Of a stretch of DNA of 64,000 bases, positions 1-14,300 are shown piece by piece. The notes under the pieces are model-generated. The model saw nothing but the letters and a program-made list of their open reading frames with translations. It was not told the DNA's origin and searched no databases. How positions within the stretch are numbered: position 1 is the first letter of the stretch; each line of letters opens with the position of its first letter. Source of the stretch: Lepeophtheirus salmonis. Its lineage: Eukaryota > Arthropoda > Copepoda > Siphonostomatoida > Caligidae. The stretch covers positions 26,055,886 through 26,119,885 of the forward strand of contig NC_052143.2 of the NCBI RefSeq assembly GCF_016086655.4, given 5' to 3'. Position numbers and translations under genes: made by a program.

Positions 1-1847
1 ATCGGAGAACGACCAGATTCGTAGTAATATTTATATTATTTCTTTTTCTAAGAAGGAGAGATAATTACTAGTAATAAAATTATGTCAATAAAACTAATTT
101 TACAAATGTTACATTTATAATGAATTTATTTGAAATAAAGAGTTGTTTTTTTGTTCATCTGTCCTTAACTTTATTATTTATTCTTCTTTGCCTTTCTACC
201 TGTGGAATTCAAAAAAAAAAATAATAATAATAAATAACTCTGTTCCAACTAAATGACACTATTTCCCACTAACCAAATCTCCCTCAACTATTATTTACTC
301 TAATGTACATAACCTTTTGAATATTGTGCGTTTGTATCCGTGGTAGTCTGCAAGCCTAGGTAGAATACTTTGAAGAGGTTGAAAATTGAAGAAATTCTAT
401 TCCATAGTAAAGCTTTTATTTCTGTTTTTTTTCTTGTAAAAGTGCAGCTATTAATTAATATTTACATCCCCACCCCCTCATCTTTCTCTCTGTGCGTCCA
501 CAAGAGGAGGACTGGAGCCCCTCTAAGGAAATTTTTCATTCTTACAAGAAAATTTAATAGTTGAAATTTAATTAAATTTTTCAAATTTAATTCTACAAAA
601 TTTAATTTTCGGTGAATAGCTATATATTTTTGAGCTTTTCTCCAAATAAAAATTTAATTTTTGTAATTTTTTTTTTCAGCAAAAATTTAATTTTTCAATT
701 GTACCCCCCTAAATATATATATATATAATCCTGCAGACGCTCTTCACAGTTAGGTACAAAAGATTGTAACTTGAGACTCGTTTGTTAATTATTCAAAGGC
801 TTCAAATATCACAATAATATATATTCCTTCTTGTTGAGTTGTTTTTACCTTCGCTCTCTGTACAACATGTTGACTATTATAGAATATCCTAATTTTTTTA
901 TGAAAATAAATAGTTATTCGAAATTAGTTGAAGGCTTAAAATACTCCTTTGAATAAATTAAATACCTTCAATTGGAAGTAATTACCACTGATTGTATTTT
1001 TAATTTAGCTATGTATAATAAAGGATAAGAAAATCCCGAACAAGGATCGTAATCATAAATCAGCTTAACTACTTGTATATGTTTATTGTAATGATCATTG
1101 CCGTCATCGTAGAACTTATTCTGAGAATGATCACGGAGAGAATTATTACTTCTTTTTGACCTCTTGTTTTATACTTATTCATATTCAAGTAGAATATATA
1201 AAGAAGACTCTCCCTTAGGCATCGTTCTTATTTTCCCATCTACGCCATACACAATGCCTAGCTACTACTACTAATAATAATAATGATAACATACCATTCT
1301 GAAAGTTTCTCTCTCTCTTCCTCATTTCACCAGTGAACAAAAATCTTTTATGTAAATAAATACTAATTATTTAAATGTTCTACATGCATGAAATATTAAT
1401 ACAATGATCATCGAAGGTGCAAGTGCCATTCCATGTGGCTTGAAGGTTAACCTCCCTCTTCTCTCTTTCATCATCTTGTTATCGATATTCTGTGGTAGTT
1501 CATAAATAATAATTGAATTTTTCTTCTTTTTAGTTTTCCTTCCTTCCCTCTTCCTTCCTTTTCTTTTCCTTCCTCCAGTCCCAATATCACGCTCCATCAT
1601 AAGTTTTTCGCCCAAGTAAAAGTAAGGATAGATGGCGTTGCCTCCGTTTTTCCTACGTGCGTATGATGATGCTGTACGGGCGTGTATTGAGTAACACTTC
1701 CATTTCTGGTGGTGGAGCTGAAGAGATTTTTTTTGCCACCTATATTTGTATATGTTTACCATCCTCATCTTATTCTAGTAAGTTAGTTTGTGGAGAAGTA
1801 GATAGTTGGTGGTTCAGATACGAGTTAGTGCTGAGTGACAATGTGAT
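1..1847. other. AT-rich non-coding upstream region
   Basis: No convincing coding exon is visible. It holds a copy of repeat family A (about 485-745), a pyrimidine-rich tract around 1510-1580 and AT-rich filler. A stop codon (TGA, 1836-1838) lies in the frame of the first MAGI exon, so the ATG at 1848 is the first usable start in that frame. The open frame on the - strand at 1367-1768 is Lys/Arg-rich low complexity and I do not count it as a gene. Confidence 0.5.
485..745 (+). repeat. Repeat family A, copy 1
   Basis: It starts with a degenerate GTGCGTCCACAAG end followed by GGAGCCCCTC, then TTTTTCATTCTTACAAGAAA, T-rich units with GTGAATAGCT, a C-run, an (AT)n tract, and the closing end AATCCTGCAGACGCTCTTC. 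The same order recurs in the other copies listed here. Confidence 0.6.
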
Positions 1848-2328
1848 ATGAATGACGTTCGTCATAGGCATTCTTTCGCTAACAAGGATCAAAAAGGTTT
1901 ATTTCTTTGTTGCGTGTGTCATGAGCGAAATACAGTGTATAGTTACGAAGTAGTGTATCGTTCCTCCAGTGGTCATCCAAACGGCACGGGTCAGTCCCTA
2001 CTACACACCCTTTCGGAGCCAAATTTACAGGCACTTTGTTTAACTCATCAAGGAGAAGGCGGAGGAACAGGAACAGCTGGAGATAGTGAAAGAGAGGAAC
2101 TTCTTCTTCGCTGCGACTCTGAGAGAGACGTCGGATGCAACATAGACAACGACGATCATCAGTATTATAATTATCCCCTCAGACACCCTCGACACGGTCA
2201 CCTCAAGTGGCCCCTCTTTGATTTCTCAACCACAACTCTCCCTCCTCTTTCCAGTGCAAGCTATCCAGACTATCCCATACATATCCCTACGACAACTCTA
2301 AAACGTATCAAAAAGGTTACAACCAAAG
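1848..2328 (+). CDS. Magi: MAGI putative N-terminal exon (no recognisable PDZ0)
   Basis: The frame opens at ATG 1848, just after an in-frame TGA at 1836, and runs about 160 codons to a donor AAAG|GTAAAA at 2329. It ends in phase 1 with G, which joins the GT at the start of the GK exon (8056) to make Gly. The joined peptide TTKG-AIAADLRHYLN resembles the vertebrate MAGI linker where the PDZ0 domain runs into the GK domain (a KPG followed by xDLRHYL). The exon body has a CCVC patch near residue 22, an acidic stretch and a His/Pro/Tyr-rich stretch, but no PDZ fold I recognise. Either this is an arthropod-specific N-terminus or PDZ0 exons lie upstream of the window and this is an alternative start. 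Its membership rests on phase, donor and the short linker match only. Confidence 0.55.
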
Positions 2329-5300
2329 GTAAAAAACTTATTATGTGTATATGCTTTAGTAAGAAGGCATATTTAGTCTTCATAAAGGGGAATTAATAGA
2401 AGAGAGCTTCAGTGTCAGCCATGCTGAGACTCTCTATTCTATGTATGTATATATACTAAATAATATTGTGTATATATAGGAGGAGAAAGGAGCAGCAAAA
2501 GAAATAAGTTAAGAAGGAGAGGAGAGGAGAAGAAGGGGCAAAAAAACAAAACAATAACATGTTTCTTACAACCCCCCCCACACTTCTTCTTCTTTAGAAA
2601 ATACTAACTTATATCTACCTATATATTTGAGGGTGAAGCATTTGAAAAAAGGGGATACCTTGCATTGCAAATGCAGCAAATCAAAAGTTATTAGACAATG
2701 AAAATGTCTACAATATATTATTATAAAGATATATTTTCTTATTATAGATTATACTATATAGTATGTAGAATTTACTCACGTCTTGTACATATAAATAGAA
2801 TGAGGGGTAACAATAATTAATCATTGAGTTCCATAACTAATGAGAAAATAAGGTTAAGGGTAAAAAAAAAAAAAAAAAAATACAACCATAATAAGGGTTG
2901 TTGTAACATGAGAAAACAAAATAATATTATTTCTAGTTTAGTGATATAAAAATGGATTGAGTTGATTTAATTATGACTCTTATTATTGTGGGTTGTAATT
3001 GACATTTTGAAACAATGATTTTATTAAATGTTATTTATTTGTGCTCTCATATAATATTTGATTAAGGGAGGCTCCCACATTTGAAAAGGGTTATAAGGTA
3101 AATATATGTACTATTACATTATAAGTGTTTAGTTCTAAAGTATAGAGAATAGAAGCTTGGAAGTGCTACATATATGTGAAGGAAATTGAAATTTATGTTT
3201 GTTTGAGGAAATAAAATAAAAAAATGTGAAAGGGTACTGCTATAACGACCTTCTTTCATCTTTGTATGATATTACTTATTATTAAAATCATTCGTCTTTT
3301 TTTAAACAAGTAATAGTGAGAGTAATATGTGCTACTAATACATAAACATATCTACACCCATGTCTCATTAACTCCATTGTCTTTCCTTCTTGTCTCCTTT
3401 TGTTTTTTCCCAATGTTTTAGAATTACGAGGATGAATATAATAATGGAAGAGAGAGAGAGAGAAAGAAAGAGGTGAATTGAGCCTTTGGCGCTCTTATTA
3501 AATTCTTTGCTATATGTTGTATCGCTCCAAAGAATTGTGTTTCTTAAAGTGGGAGCATCATCATCAACTTGATATTTCCTTGGAGTGTGTACCATCATCC
3601 ATCTATCTGAACGTTCATGTTCATACTTGCTTACATTCCTAGCATTCTTTACATATCATCCATTATTTTTTCATCTTTTTTTTTGTCTTGTTTCTCTCCT
3701 ATTGACATAATTCATTTACTTATTATTTTTAATAATTTGATAAATCCTCAAAAGAGTATGAATGTAAAATGGATGTTGATAGGTTGAGTTAATGTCTAAA
3801 TATAAAAAAGTTACGCGGAGGATTTGATTGGTTGATTTTTTTTCTTTTTTTACGTTGTTGCTCCAATGATAGTTATATTATATTTTTGGACTATAATATT
3901 TAAGAGTTAGTGTTTATATTGATGTACATACTTATTTAATTACTCCTTAATAAAACAATAAGAACCATCTTAATTGGAAGCTTATTGATTTGCAAACAGA
4001 AGGAAGAAAGAAGCATATAACATAAAAAAATAGATCCTCCTCCTCTTTTTTACATTGAGTCTTTATTTCTGACTTTATTCTCTCATATTAATATTATAGA
4101 TACATAGTACATACAGCTAGTCTCTAGAGTCTTATGTTTATGCGTGAATTCCCTTCGCATAATCCTATATTAGAAATAATCTTTTCATGATTTTAAGTCA
4201 TTTCTTATTTTTTGAAAATACTAATTTATTCATCTATTTTGTATAGTTTTGATATAATTTATAATAATAAAAATCATATTTATTTACACTATCTGTGCAA
4301 ATTACATTTTAACGGAAATATAGTAAGATAAACTCCTTGCATTATTATTGCATTCTCTTATGATTCTCATTGTTTTCATCTTTATGACTATTTGTATGTA
4401 AATGTATTTATATACGACTTACACAGATCCCTAATCAAAAAAAAGAAAAAAGAAATGTGGTTTCTTCAAAGGATAGTTCTAATTGATACATAAATGTCTC
4501 ATTTACTCAATTTGATATGATTTGTATGCTTAGCTTGAATGTAAAAATTATAGACTCTCTTTCTAATTATCTCTATCTGTGATTTTGATTATGTATATAC
4601 ATATAAGTATATACTTTAAATGTCTATATTTAATATTCATAAAGTTTTTCCGTACCATTTAATGCATATTTTAATGTCGATATTTGTAAAATGGTTGAGT
4701 TTGATGGTGTGGCAGTAATGAAATCTATCATTTCACATAAATTGATTCAGATTTTTTGCCATAAGTATGTACATATATTTATTAGAGTTGTATTGGTCCT
4801 TTGTTATTATGGGACTTGAAGTCTGTTCTGTTCAACACGCTGTCCTTGATGGACGTCCCAGATTTTAAAATGTACCAGGTATATATTTTCACAAATATTG
4901 GATCAAAGTACTTGGGCTTACCTGTAGAATTCGTTCAAAAAAACTTTTTATGTAGGATCTTTCATGTTTGAGAATAGATGACCAATTCTTCCTAAGTAAG
5001 GATTAATTATTCATATAAGTATTGGGCGCTTATACCTCGAAAATGGTCGATATATATTTAAAATGTCGTCACTGTCTGATTCCTGTAATAAAATCATTTA
5101 GAAAATATTTTTTTATTCAAATAACACGCCGTTCTTTCTTCCATAAAAAGCCCGAAGAGAAGGCCCAAAAGCAATTGATCGCTACCCAATTTTCCCAACT
5201 ATGAAGTTATTCTTCTTTAAATAGTAAGGAATTATGCACTGCTAAATAAGAAATCATTAGAGCTCTACCAATCAAAGTTCAAAATACGAATAAAGAGAAG

Positions 5301-8300
5301 TAGTACAATCGACAGCTGACCCAAATAAATTTATGTTTGCTAGAGGTGGTGTAACACTGTGGGGAGAGTATGCCCACTTTAGGGTCATCATTAAGATTTA
5401 GGATTGAGTAACAAAATTTGATTAGAGCTGCAACCTTTGTTTAAAATTATCATAAATGAAAATTGTATTAAAAAGAAAAGAAACATATTCGAACAATAAC
5501 ATTGAATATCTATTTTAGGAGGAGAACGTAATTCAGTGTAATTTGAGCCGTGCTTAGTTACATTATCATTATATACAAATGTATGTATAGAAGTATATAA
5601 TAATTATTAGTACAGAAAATGAATACTTATTAATTTCTTTCGAAAGGAAGGTATATGAATCTGCTGTGTTATAGACAGTGTAGATTGATTTAAAATTAAT
5701 CCAAATCCCAGATTGCATGTGTGAAAGAAGCCCTAGGAGGTCGTATGCTATCATAATTTAAGGCTTCTGATTAATATACTTTTTACTAGCTCTCATCATT
5801 TTTAATCGAGTTTGTGTTTTTACTAAAATGATAAAAATGGAGATCCAATCAAAATAATTCGTATAGAGACCAGAAAAGTAAAGGAGTAATTGATTTGAAT
5901 CTTGGGACGCATTCATGAGGGAAAAATATACTACATCTACATAGGTAGACTCATTAATTTATTCATCAAATTATAATGAGTTTGTTGAGTAAGTGATTTA
6001 ATTATAGTTTATATTCTCCATTATTGGATAATACAAAAAATAAATATATGTTTAAGAATGTAGGGAGGAAAAGGCTTCTTTTAAAAAAAAAAAAGATAAA
6101 TAATGTTTTCCCGACGTAACACTAGCGATGATAAAAGCAACGGCCTAGAAAAAAAGCACTTAAGACTTGGGGAAAAATTCGGTTTTGAATATTTAAAGAA
6201 CCTTTTTGTCAAATACCAAGAAGAGTGTTGTGACTGTCCGATACCGAATTTTTTGCTCAATTCTATACCAAGCTCAAACAGTGGACCCATATTTTCTTTT
6301 TCTAATAATAAAAAATAAAGGTCTCACTAATTTTTTTCCCCTCTCTAAAAAAAAATTAAAATGTACTAGCAGGCCGGTCCAGACCGAATTTGGATAGAAT
6401 TAGTTAAAATTTAACAGCCACAGACTTGTCTATGATTTCAAAACCAAAACCTGACACTAGGAGTCACATTACACATACAATAAATGTGAGCTAAAACTCT
6501 CATTTTTGACATAACACATTTTCGCTCTGAATCCACAGTACTATGAGATTATTATTATTGGAACTTGTTGACTTTTTTTTTGTTGTGTTTTTTCCCTGCA
6601 TACTGACTTTTAAATCCTACCCAACTTATACATATTTTTAAAATATAATCGCTTTAATTTTATTCTTTATAGTAAAGAGCGAGCGAGTAAGAGAGAAAGG
6701 GCCCTGATAATATAATAATATGTTAAGTAAGGGAATTGAAATTATGACGATTTGAAAGAAGCTTATGCAAATTTACATTTGTGTAGGTATAGGAAGAGTG
6801 TAATTCTTCATACAAAGTATGGCATACAATAATAATATTACGTTGCGCTGTGATAAGAGAGCTCCTCTCTTCTTAGCTACGTTGATTTAAAAAAAAAATA
6901 AGTAAATTCTTTGGTTATTGTAGTACAATTTCTTTTTAGTCATGTCAAAAGTATCTTTGAATGAGGTGTGTGGTGGTTTTTTATTTTATTTTCCCATTGA
7001 TTTATAAATAAAGATGTAAAGTAACCAAGTGTCTCATGGAGGCTGGAATGGATCGCTTTAATTCATTTTAAACTATACCTTGTTGGTGTTGTTGGTAAAT
7101 AACATAGCCTTGATTAGTGTTGTTTTATTTTGTGGTCAATTTTGTTAATTTGTTTTTTGTTTTGATATGGAGGGTGAAAGGAAGAGAAGGTTTTCTTGCC
7201 ACATGGTTTGCATTTCGGAATGCTACAATATTTTTAAAATATCCTGGGTGTCCCCAGGAGGTGGGATGTACTCCCCCAAATAAAGGAATTTTTGCATTTT
7301 ACCAGAAAATTTAATTTTTGTGAACAGCTGTTGATTTTTGAAAAAAAAATCCTCAACAAGTAATTTTTCTGATTTTTGGAATTTTTTTTCAAAACTTTTT
7401 TTTTTAAAACTAACTTTGGACGGAATGGTTTATAGTAGGGGGTTCTGTGACAAGTTTTTATTTAAAATGGTGGAGGGAGGTTATTGTAAGGCTCTATTTA
7501 AAGATGTTATGTTACCCTTAAAAAAGAATTTTGAAAGTAATATCATTTTACGAAAAGGTTTATAGACAGTTTCGTATATACACACCTCTAAATTTTAATT
7601 AAATACATTGAGTATGGTAAGGTAAGGGATATTGAAGAATTATTGTATTATTAAATTGTCAAATCTTATAGAGTGGTCAAATCTGATTAAATGTTTTGGG
7701 TCTGGTTTCAAAAATCAAAAAGAAGCAGGACCCATGGCTAAAAAAAGTCGACCCACGTATTACTAATATAAACACGTCCTCGTTTTACATCCAGTAAGGG
7801 AGATTGTTTATACATTTATGAAATGTTAGGCTTAATAATCGACTAAACAGAAAATATAATTTCTAAAGCAAGACCAAAATATCTTCTTAACAAAAAAAAA
7901 AACAAGAATCAAATATACTTCATTTTCACATAACATTTATTAATTTCAAAAAATGACGTTTTAAACCGCCAAGTGTCATCTCTTTTGGAATTATAACTAT
8001 ATTCATGAATGATTTAAATAACTTTTTATATCAGATCTTTATTTATTTATTTCAGGTGCGATAGCTGCTGATCTTCGGCATTATTTGAATACTCGTTTCC
8101 CTAAAGGAGGAGTGGATCACGATCTTCAGAATACAATACGAGAGAATTTATATTTGCGTACAGTGCCCGTCACCACAAGAACTCCTCGTCCTGGTGAGAA
8201 GAATGGAGTGGACTACACCTTTCTCTCCAAGGAGGAGTTTATTGCTCTAGAAAAGTCAGGCGAATTGCTCGAGAGCGGTATATTTGATGGTAAGTTGCTT

Positions 8301-11300
8301 TTCATTTTCTTCTTTTTCTTTAATTAGCTCAAGCGTGGACATCAATGATTAGTCATTACACCATACTTTAACATTTTTAAGTTTTTGAGTTCGAGAATGA
8401 AGTTAGTAGTGAGTTCTGCGTTGAGTCGATGTGTTTTTATAGGACACTATATCAAAAGGAGCAGCGTCTATACTCAGGGCCTTGAATAGATTTTTTCTTT
8501 GGGGGGGGATGTTTCAATCATTATTCATAGGCTTTTTGACCATTTTGAAAGATTTTTTTTTTTATTTTTTTTTAAACTTTTCATAATGCAAATTTTTGAT
8601 CCTTGCGATAAGAATATATATCATTATCATTTTTTAATATATTTTTCAAAAGAATACCACACTCTTGAAAATTGTGACAAGGACAAAAAATTATTCATAA
8701 AAAAAATTTCTTTGACAAATTTGAAAAGCTTTTAGACAGGGGAGGGGTGTAGAATTTTGAGTAAAGGAATTGGATTAATCAATACTCGAATGTTTTGATT
8801 ATATTTTATTTCAAGTAAAGTTGATTTTTTCAAATCATATTTTGTGACAGTTTGATTTGTTTTCCGAAAATTGTAGGCTATAGTAAAGTCGAGGATTTTT
8901 GATTTTATCCAGCACTAGTTAGTAGTAGGTGTAATTCATAGCCTGATAGTTAAGTTAGTTAATGAACTTGAAATAAACTTGAAATAACATATTTTCTTTC
9001 TATGTTATTATTTCTGAATTGAATAGGTATCTATCGTATAATGAATAATGATCTAGTAGTAGAATTATAAATGCTATGAAGAGGATATACATCGATAGGA
9101 GGAAGGAAAAAGAGAAAAAACGTTAGTCGTAGTAGTAGTAGTAGTTGTAGTACATATAGATACTACATAGTATAAGTCAAATTGTATTTGATATTATTAT
9201 AATATGGTGGATAAACTATAAAGTATAACTAACTAAGTAGTATGTTAGTATAGGAGAAGGAAGAAGAAGAAGGGTGGTGGTGGTGGTCGTGTGCGCTTGT
9301 TGTTAATTTGGGGCGCGCTAGTTTATTTTGAAACCAAGTGTTGCTGGTGCGTTGGGGCTTATTCCCTTGGAGAGTTGACTTGGGATTAACAACTACCTGT
9401 TCTTCCTTCTCTCTCCTCCTTCTCTGTTCCTCTTTACATAGAGATACTACTTACTAATATTAGTGATTCGCGTCTTGTGTAGCAGCTACTCTCGTGTCTA
9501 TGGAGGAGTCAGTGTAGCCGTTGTTTTAGTATCCTTGCAGCCCTCAACCTCTCCTCCTCAGCCTACATATATCCTCCTCCAGATTGCTCTCCTTTGCCAC
9601 CCTGACTCATGTGTCTCCTTGTTGTGATTCGTGGATGTGAGTGAGTGAGTGACCCGTGCTAGTGGTTATGGTGGTGTTACCGTGTTTGGAGCAAAAGAAA
9701 AACCTGGTTTTTGTTTTTATTTTGACGTGCCTGTCTTGCTCTCCTTCTCATGAATTCTCTGACCTTACCACGTTGGTTTGGGCAGCAGACTAGTAGTAGC
9801 AATAACAACAACCACTCCACCAAGAATCCACTGATCCACAGGAGCAGGAGCAAGAGTACAAGGAGCTGTAGTAGGCGTCAGGATACTCTAAATCAGCATT
9901 CTATGGAGGAACAAGAGCTACAGAGATCCAGAAGTTGCTATTTTGAATCATACTATGAAAACTTTAATCCTGGAGGTGATTCTCCATCTCTCTATATTTC
10001 CTTTATTCCATTCTTGAGATCCATCTTCATTTTTCTATGTTTCCATTTTTACAGGTAATCACTATGGTACACCTCGTCCCAAAGACTCTGGAGGCAATTC
10101 ACCCCATTCCAGAGGATCCTCATCCAACGATAGTTCAACATCTGCTCCAAAACTCTTTCCAGGTGCACATCCCAGTTCTGAAGGAAAACGGAAAAGAAAT
10201 CGCTCTAACGTAGAAGCCATGAGTGCCAAACACGACACATCACATCATTCAGAATCCAATAAACGGGATCAAGAGCATGAACCTCAAGATCCCTTGGGGC
10301 CTCTTCCGCCACATTGGGAAAAGGCTTACACAGAAAAGGGGGAACCTTATTTCATTGATCATCTATCGGGCACATCTCATTGGCTCGATCCTAGATTGTC
10401 TCGTATCCAAAAGAAAAGACCTGAAGATTGCTCCGAAGATGAATTACCTTTTGGATGGGAACGTATAGATGATCCACACTATGGTACCTACTACATCGAT
10501 CATGTTAATCGACGTACTCAGTACGAAAACCCCGTCCTCGTAGCTAGAGCTGTCAATCAAAGTGCTGGTAAGAAGATTTGATATTCCGGGTTTTTTTTTA
10601 TATTTCTTGTATTCCCTCTATAGATGCTATTGCTTCTCCAAACGATGGAACATCTTTACCCATCCCTCCTGGACCTGGTACTTTTCCTCGTACGAAAAAA
10701 ACACAATGTAAGTTCAATTTTATATTCAATGTTACATGTGTTTTGCCAATAGTGCAAAGTATGTAAAATGTAAGATTTATTTATCTGTTACCATCATAGA
10801 TCAAAATGACTTCAATCTTTTCGTTTACAGACTTCATTTCCATTAATTTCTTCTTTGAATTTGAATTGAAGGTTCATTATATAAATCTTATATTTTTACA
10901 TTTGATTTTTGGGTATGTCTTCCATTTTCATACTTATTGTATCATTGTGTTTTTTTTTATCCATCTTGTCAACTCTGAATTAAAACTTACTTTTTCCCCT
11001 ACTAACCAAATGATCAGCTGGGTTTAAATGGTGCTTGCCCTGCCTCGTTCGTATAAAAAAAGCTGATCAAGTTGTTTTAACCAAATCTTCTACCTCATTA
11101 ACCAAAACACGTCAAAACGGATGTCATCATCTTCTTAGCCCATTTCGTGGTAACTACCGAAGTATGATTCATTTATCCAAACAAAAATCAAATTCTGTTG
11201 ATGATCTGAATGTTCGCTCTTGTCTTCGACGCTCATCCACTGAGCTCTTGGCGGCAAGTCATAAGAAACGTTCATTCTTCCGTCTCAACAATTGCAGTAA

Positions 11301-14300
11301 AAGATATTTACTAAGTCTTACTTCCAATCTGGCTAGAACAAATAGTAACAAAACAAAGACAGTTAAATTTGCTCTTCCCTCAACTGAGCCAAATTCAGTT
11401 AAGACTACATCTGCATTGTCTAATTTCAATGGTAGAGTTGTTGCTACTATGCCCACGATGAGAGATTCTGATGGTGGGCTTGTTCGGTTCTATTCTTCTA
11501 CGACTACGACCTCAGGTCAAATGGCATTTTTGCCTTGCCCTACTTTTTTTGCTTCTACAGCGTCGCATTGCTACGATCCTAATTGTTTTCTTAAATATGG
11601 AGCTGCCAATTTCTCAACTTCATTCTCATTTCATTCATCGGAATGCCCGGACCTGGTTTCTGGACTAGAGAATTCTGGAAAAAATTATGTTGACGATGAT
11701 GAAGAGGATAATGAGCCAGGTGCAGCAGCGCATGTCTTAGTGTTGTGAATAATCGATACAATCACTTAGTTAAACCATTATATTATTTTTTAGTTATATT
11801 ACGCCTCTCCTGTTAGTTCATTCATATATTTAGTTTAATTAACAAATTTTTCTTTTAATTTATCTCCCTTAGATTATTATTATTAGTAGTAGTACTAGTA
11901 GTAGTGTTAGGTGTACAATACATATTATGTATATGTACAAAAACTCCTCAAGTTATCCGAAAGTGGGAGTATTAGCCAGTCAAATTACAACTTTGAATAT
12001 TTTTCATTCTCAGTTTTGTTTACGAGATTCCATTATGTTTTACTACCGTTACTATATCATTAAATGTGGTATATTATAATATATTGCGTTATTTATTCAT
12101 TTAGTTTATTGTATATGGTTTTTGTGCATGCTTTCTCTTCATTTGCATGATCACAAGACTCTTGATAATAAAATTGCAATCACATACTATATTTAACATA
12201 ATTTTTATCATTTTTCAGCTGCATTTTTTACACGGGATCCCAATCAACTACGTGGAGAGCGAATCCGAACACAACTAGTCAAATCGGCTCGAGGTCTGGG
12301 CTTTACGATTGTAGGAGGTGACGATAATGTCGAAGAATTCCTTCAGATAAAATCTGTAGTTCCTAATGGGCCTGCTTGGTTAGATGGAGGTTTGAAAACT
12401 GGTGATGTGCTTGTCTACGTTAACTCTACTTGTGTTCTCGGATTCACGCATCACGATATGGTGACAATGTTTCAATCCATTTCGACGGGTGATATCGTTC
12501 AGTTGGAAATTTGTCGAGGATATCCACTTCCTTTTGATCCAGATGATCCCAACACTGAGATTGTCACAACTGTAGCTGTAACTTCTCCCGAGCAGGGCGA
12601 GTGGGCACAGGAGTTAGAGCAGCTCCAACAAAGACAGGCTGATGTTCAGAGTATGCCTGATTTATCAGGTACATCTGGCATAGCAAATATTGCTCCTCGT
12701 CCTGGAAGTGCAGATCTTTTAGGAGATATTTATCCTAGCAGTAAGGGAGGTAGTAATAGTGACTCAATGAGTGTTCAGATCACAAAAGGAGGAATGGGCT
12801 TTGGTTTTACCATAGCCGATTCTGCTTATGGACAAAAAGTTAAGAAAATTTTAGATAGAGCTAGATGTAAAAACTTAAATGAAGGAGACGTTTTAATAGA
12901 AATCAATGATATCAACGTGCGTAATATGACTCATTCTGAGGTTGTTCAAGTCCTCAAAAATTGTAGCCGGGGTCAAGAAGCTACCATTACCGTCCAAAGA
13001 GGGCTACTTTCTTCCAAAGAATCTTCACCATCAAAGAACAAGTACAAAAAGGACAGTTTTAAACCCAAAAGTGGGTTTTTATTTCGTTCCAAGACTCCAA
13101 CTGCGGAGTTGTATTCTACACAAGAAAAAGAAAAAGTACCAAATCGACCAAAAACACCTCTGGTTGATACTCGGCATATGGCAAGTCGTTCTAAAACTCC
13201 AACTGCAGCTTTTAATGAACCTTTTTCACGCAATGATTTCACCCGAGCTTCTATGGGCGGAGGAAGTGCAGCCAATAATTCTATATCGACTCAACTAGGA
13301 GAGCGAATGGATGCAGCTCTTCGATTAGACAATTCTGATAATTACTCAAGAGCGCATAGTCCTGGAAGAGAATTGGATACTAACTACGGTTCGTATTCTG
13401 GTCAACACACACGTGGAGACTATCAATATCATCACTCTCTTCTACCTCAAGAAAACAACACCACCGCCTACGGTCAGAGTGAATATGGAGGTGGTCCATA
13501 CTCTCCCTCTAAAGTAGGTAGCAACGATAACGGAAATTTTAACGGGTATAATAATAATAATCCAACGAGCTCTGGATACGATCCCTCATATGGATATACT
13601 CGAAGAACTGGCCCTCCTCTGACAGGCTCATTGCCTAGGGGTAGAAAAGAGTCCACTAGTTTTGAACATTCAGAACCCTTACCTGGTAATCTTACGAGAT
13701 GGCCCCGACCTGAGAGAAGAGCTACTGATATGTTAGAAATAGCAGTCACGCTTCATCGACAAGATTCTGGATTTGGCTTTCGAATTGTTGGTGGAACAGA
13801 AGAAGGTTCACAGGTAGGATCTTACAAAAAACAACCCTTAGGAAAATAATTCACTTATTTTATTGATTGTAGGTATCCATCGGGCATATTGTACCAGGTG
13901 GTGCTGCAGACCTTGATGGAAGACTTTTTAGTGGTGATGAAATAGTTGCAGTAGACAATAATTCAGTGCTCAATTCTTCACATCATCAAGTCGTAGGTCT
14001 AATGGGAACTGCTGCTCAAAACGGAAAAGTTACACTCACAATTCGCAGGCGAATTTATCAACAAGGTTTGCAATTATTTTTCTCCTTCTTATCTTATCTA
14101 TTCAAACTAACCGCACAATAGATCGTCAAGCTTTTGATTAAATACTGTCTTTTTGTCATGAAGGAAATTGTATTATTTAAAAATAACGATAATTTATCAA
14201 AAAGAAGTTGCTACTAGATGGGGGGAGACTGAGCAGTATAATATTGATAAACTAAAGGTAGATTACCACATCTATCGTGCGTGAACACGCATACGTATAT

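Noticed and set aside
1367..1768. 133-codon open frame on the - strand
   Set aside because: Dominated by Lys/Arg from a pyrimidine-rich + strand tract (KRKGRKREGRKTKKKK). No domain, and it overlaps the likely 5' region of the MAGI gene.
10223..13749. Open frames overlapping MAGI exons in other frames (for example 10223-10468, 11259-11456, 12942-13298, 12973-13275, 13474-13749)
   Set aside because: Shadows of the true MAGI frame; no homology, low-complexity products.
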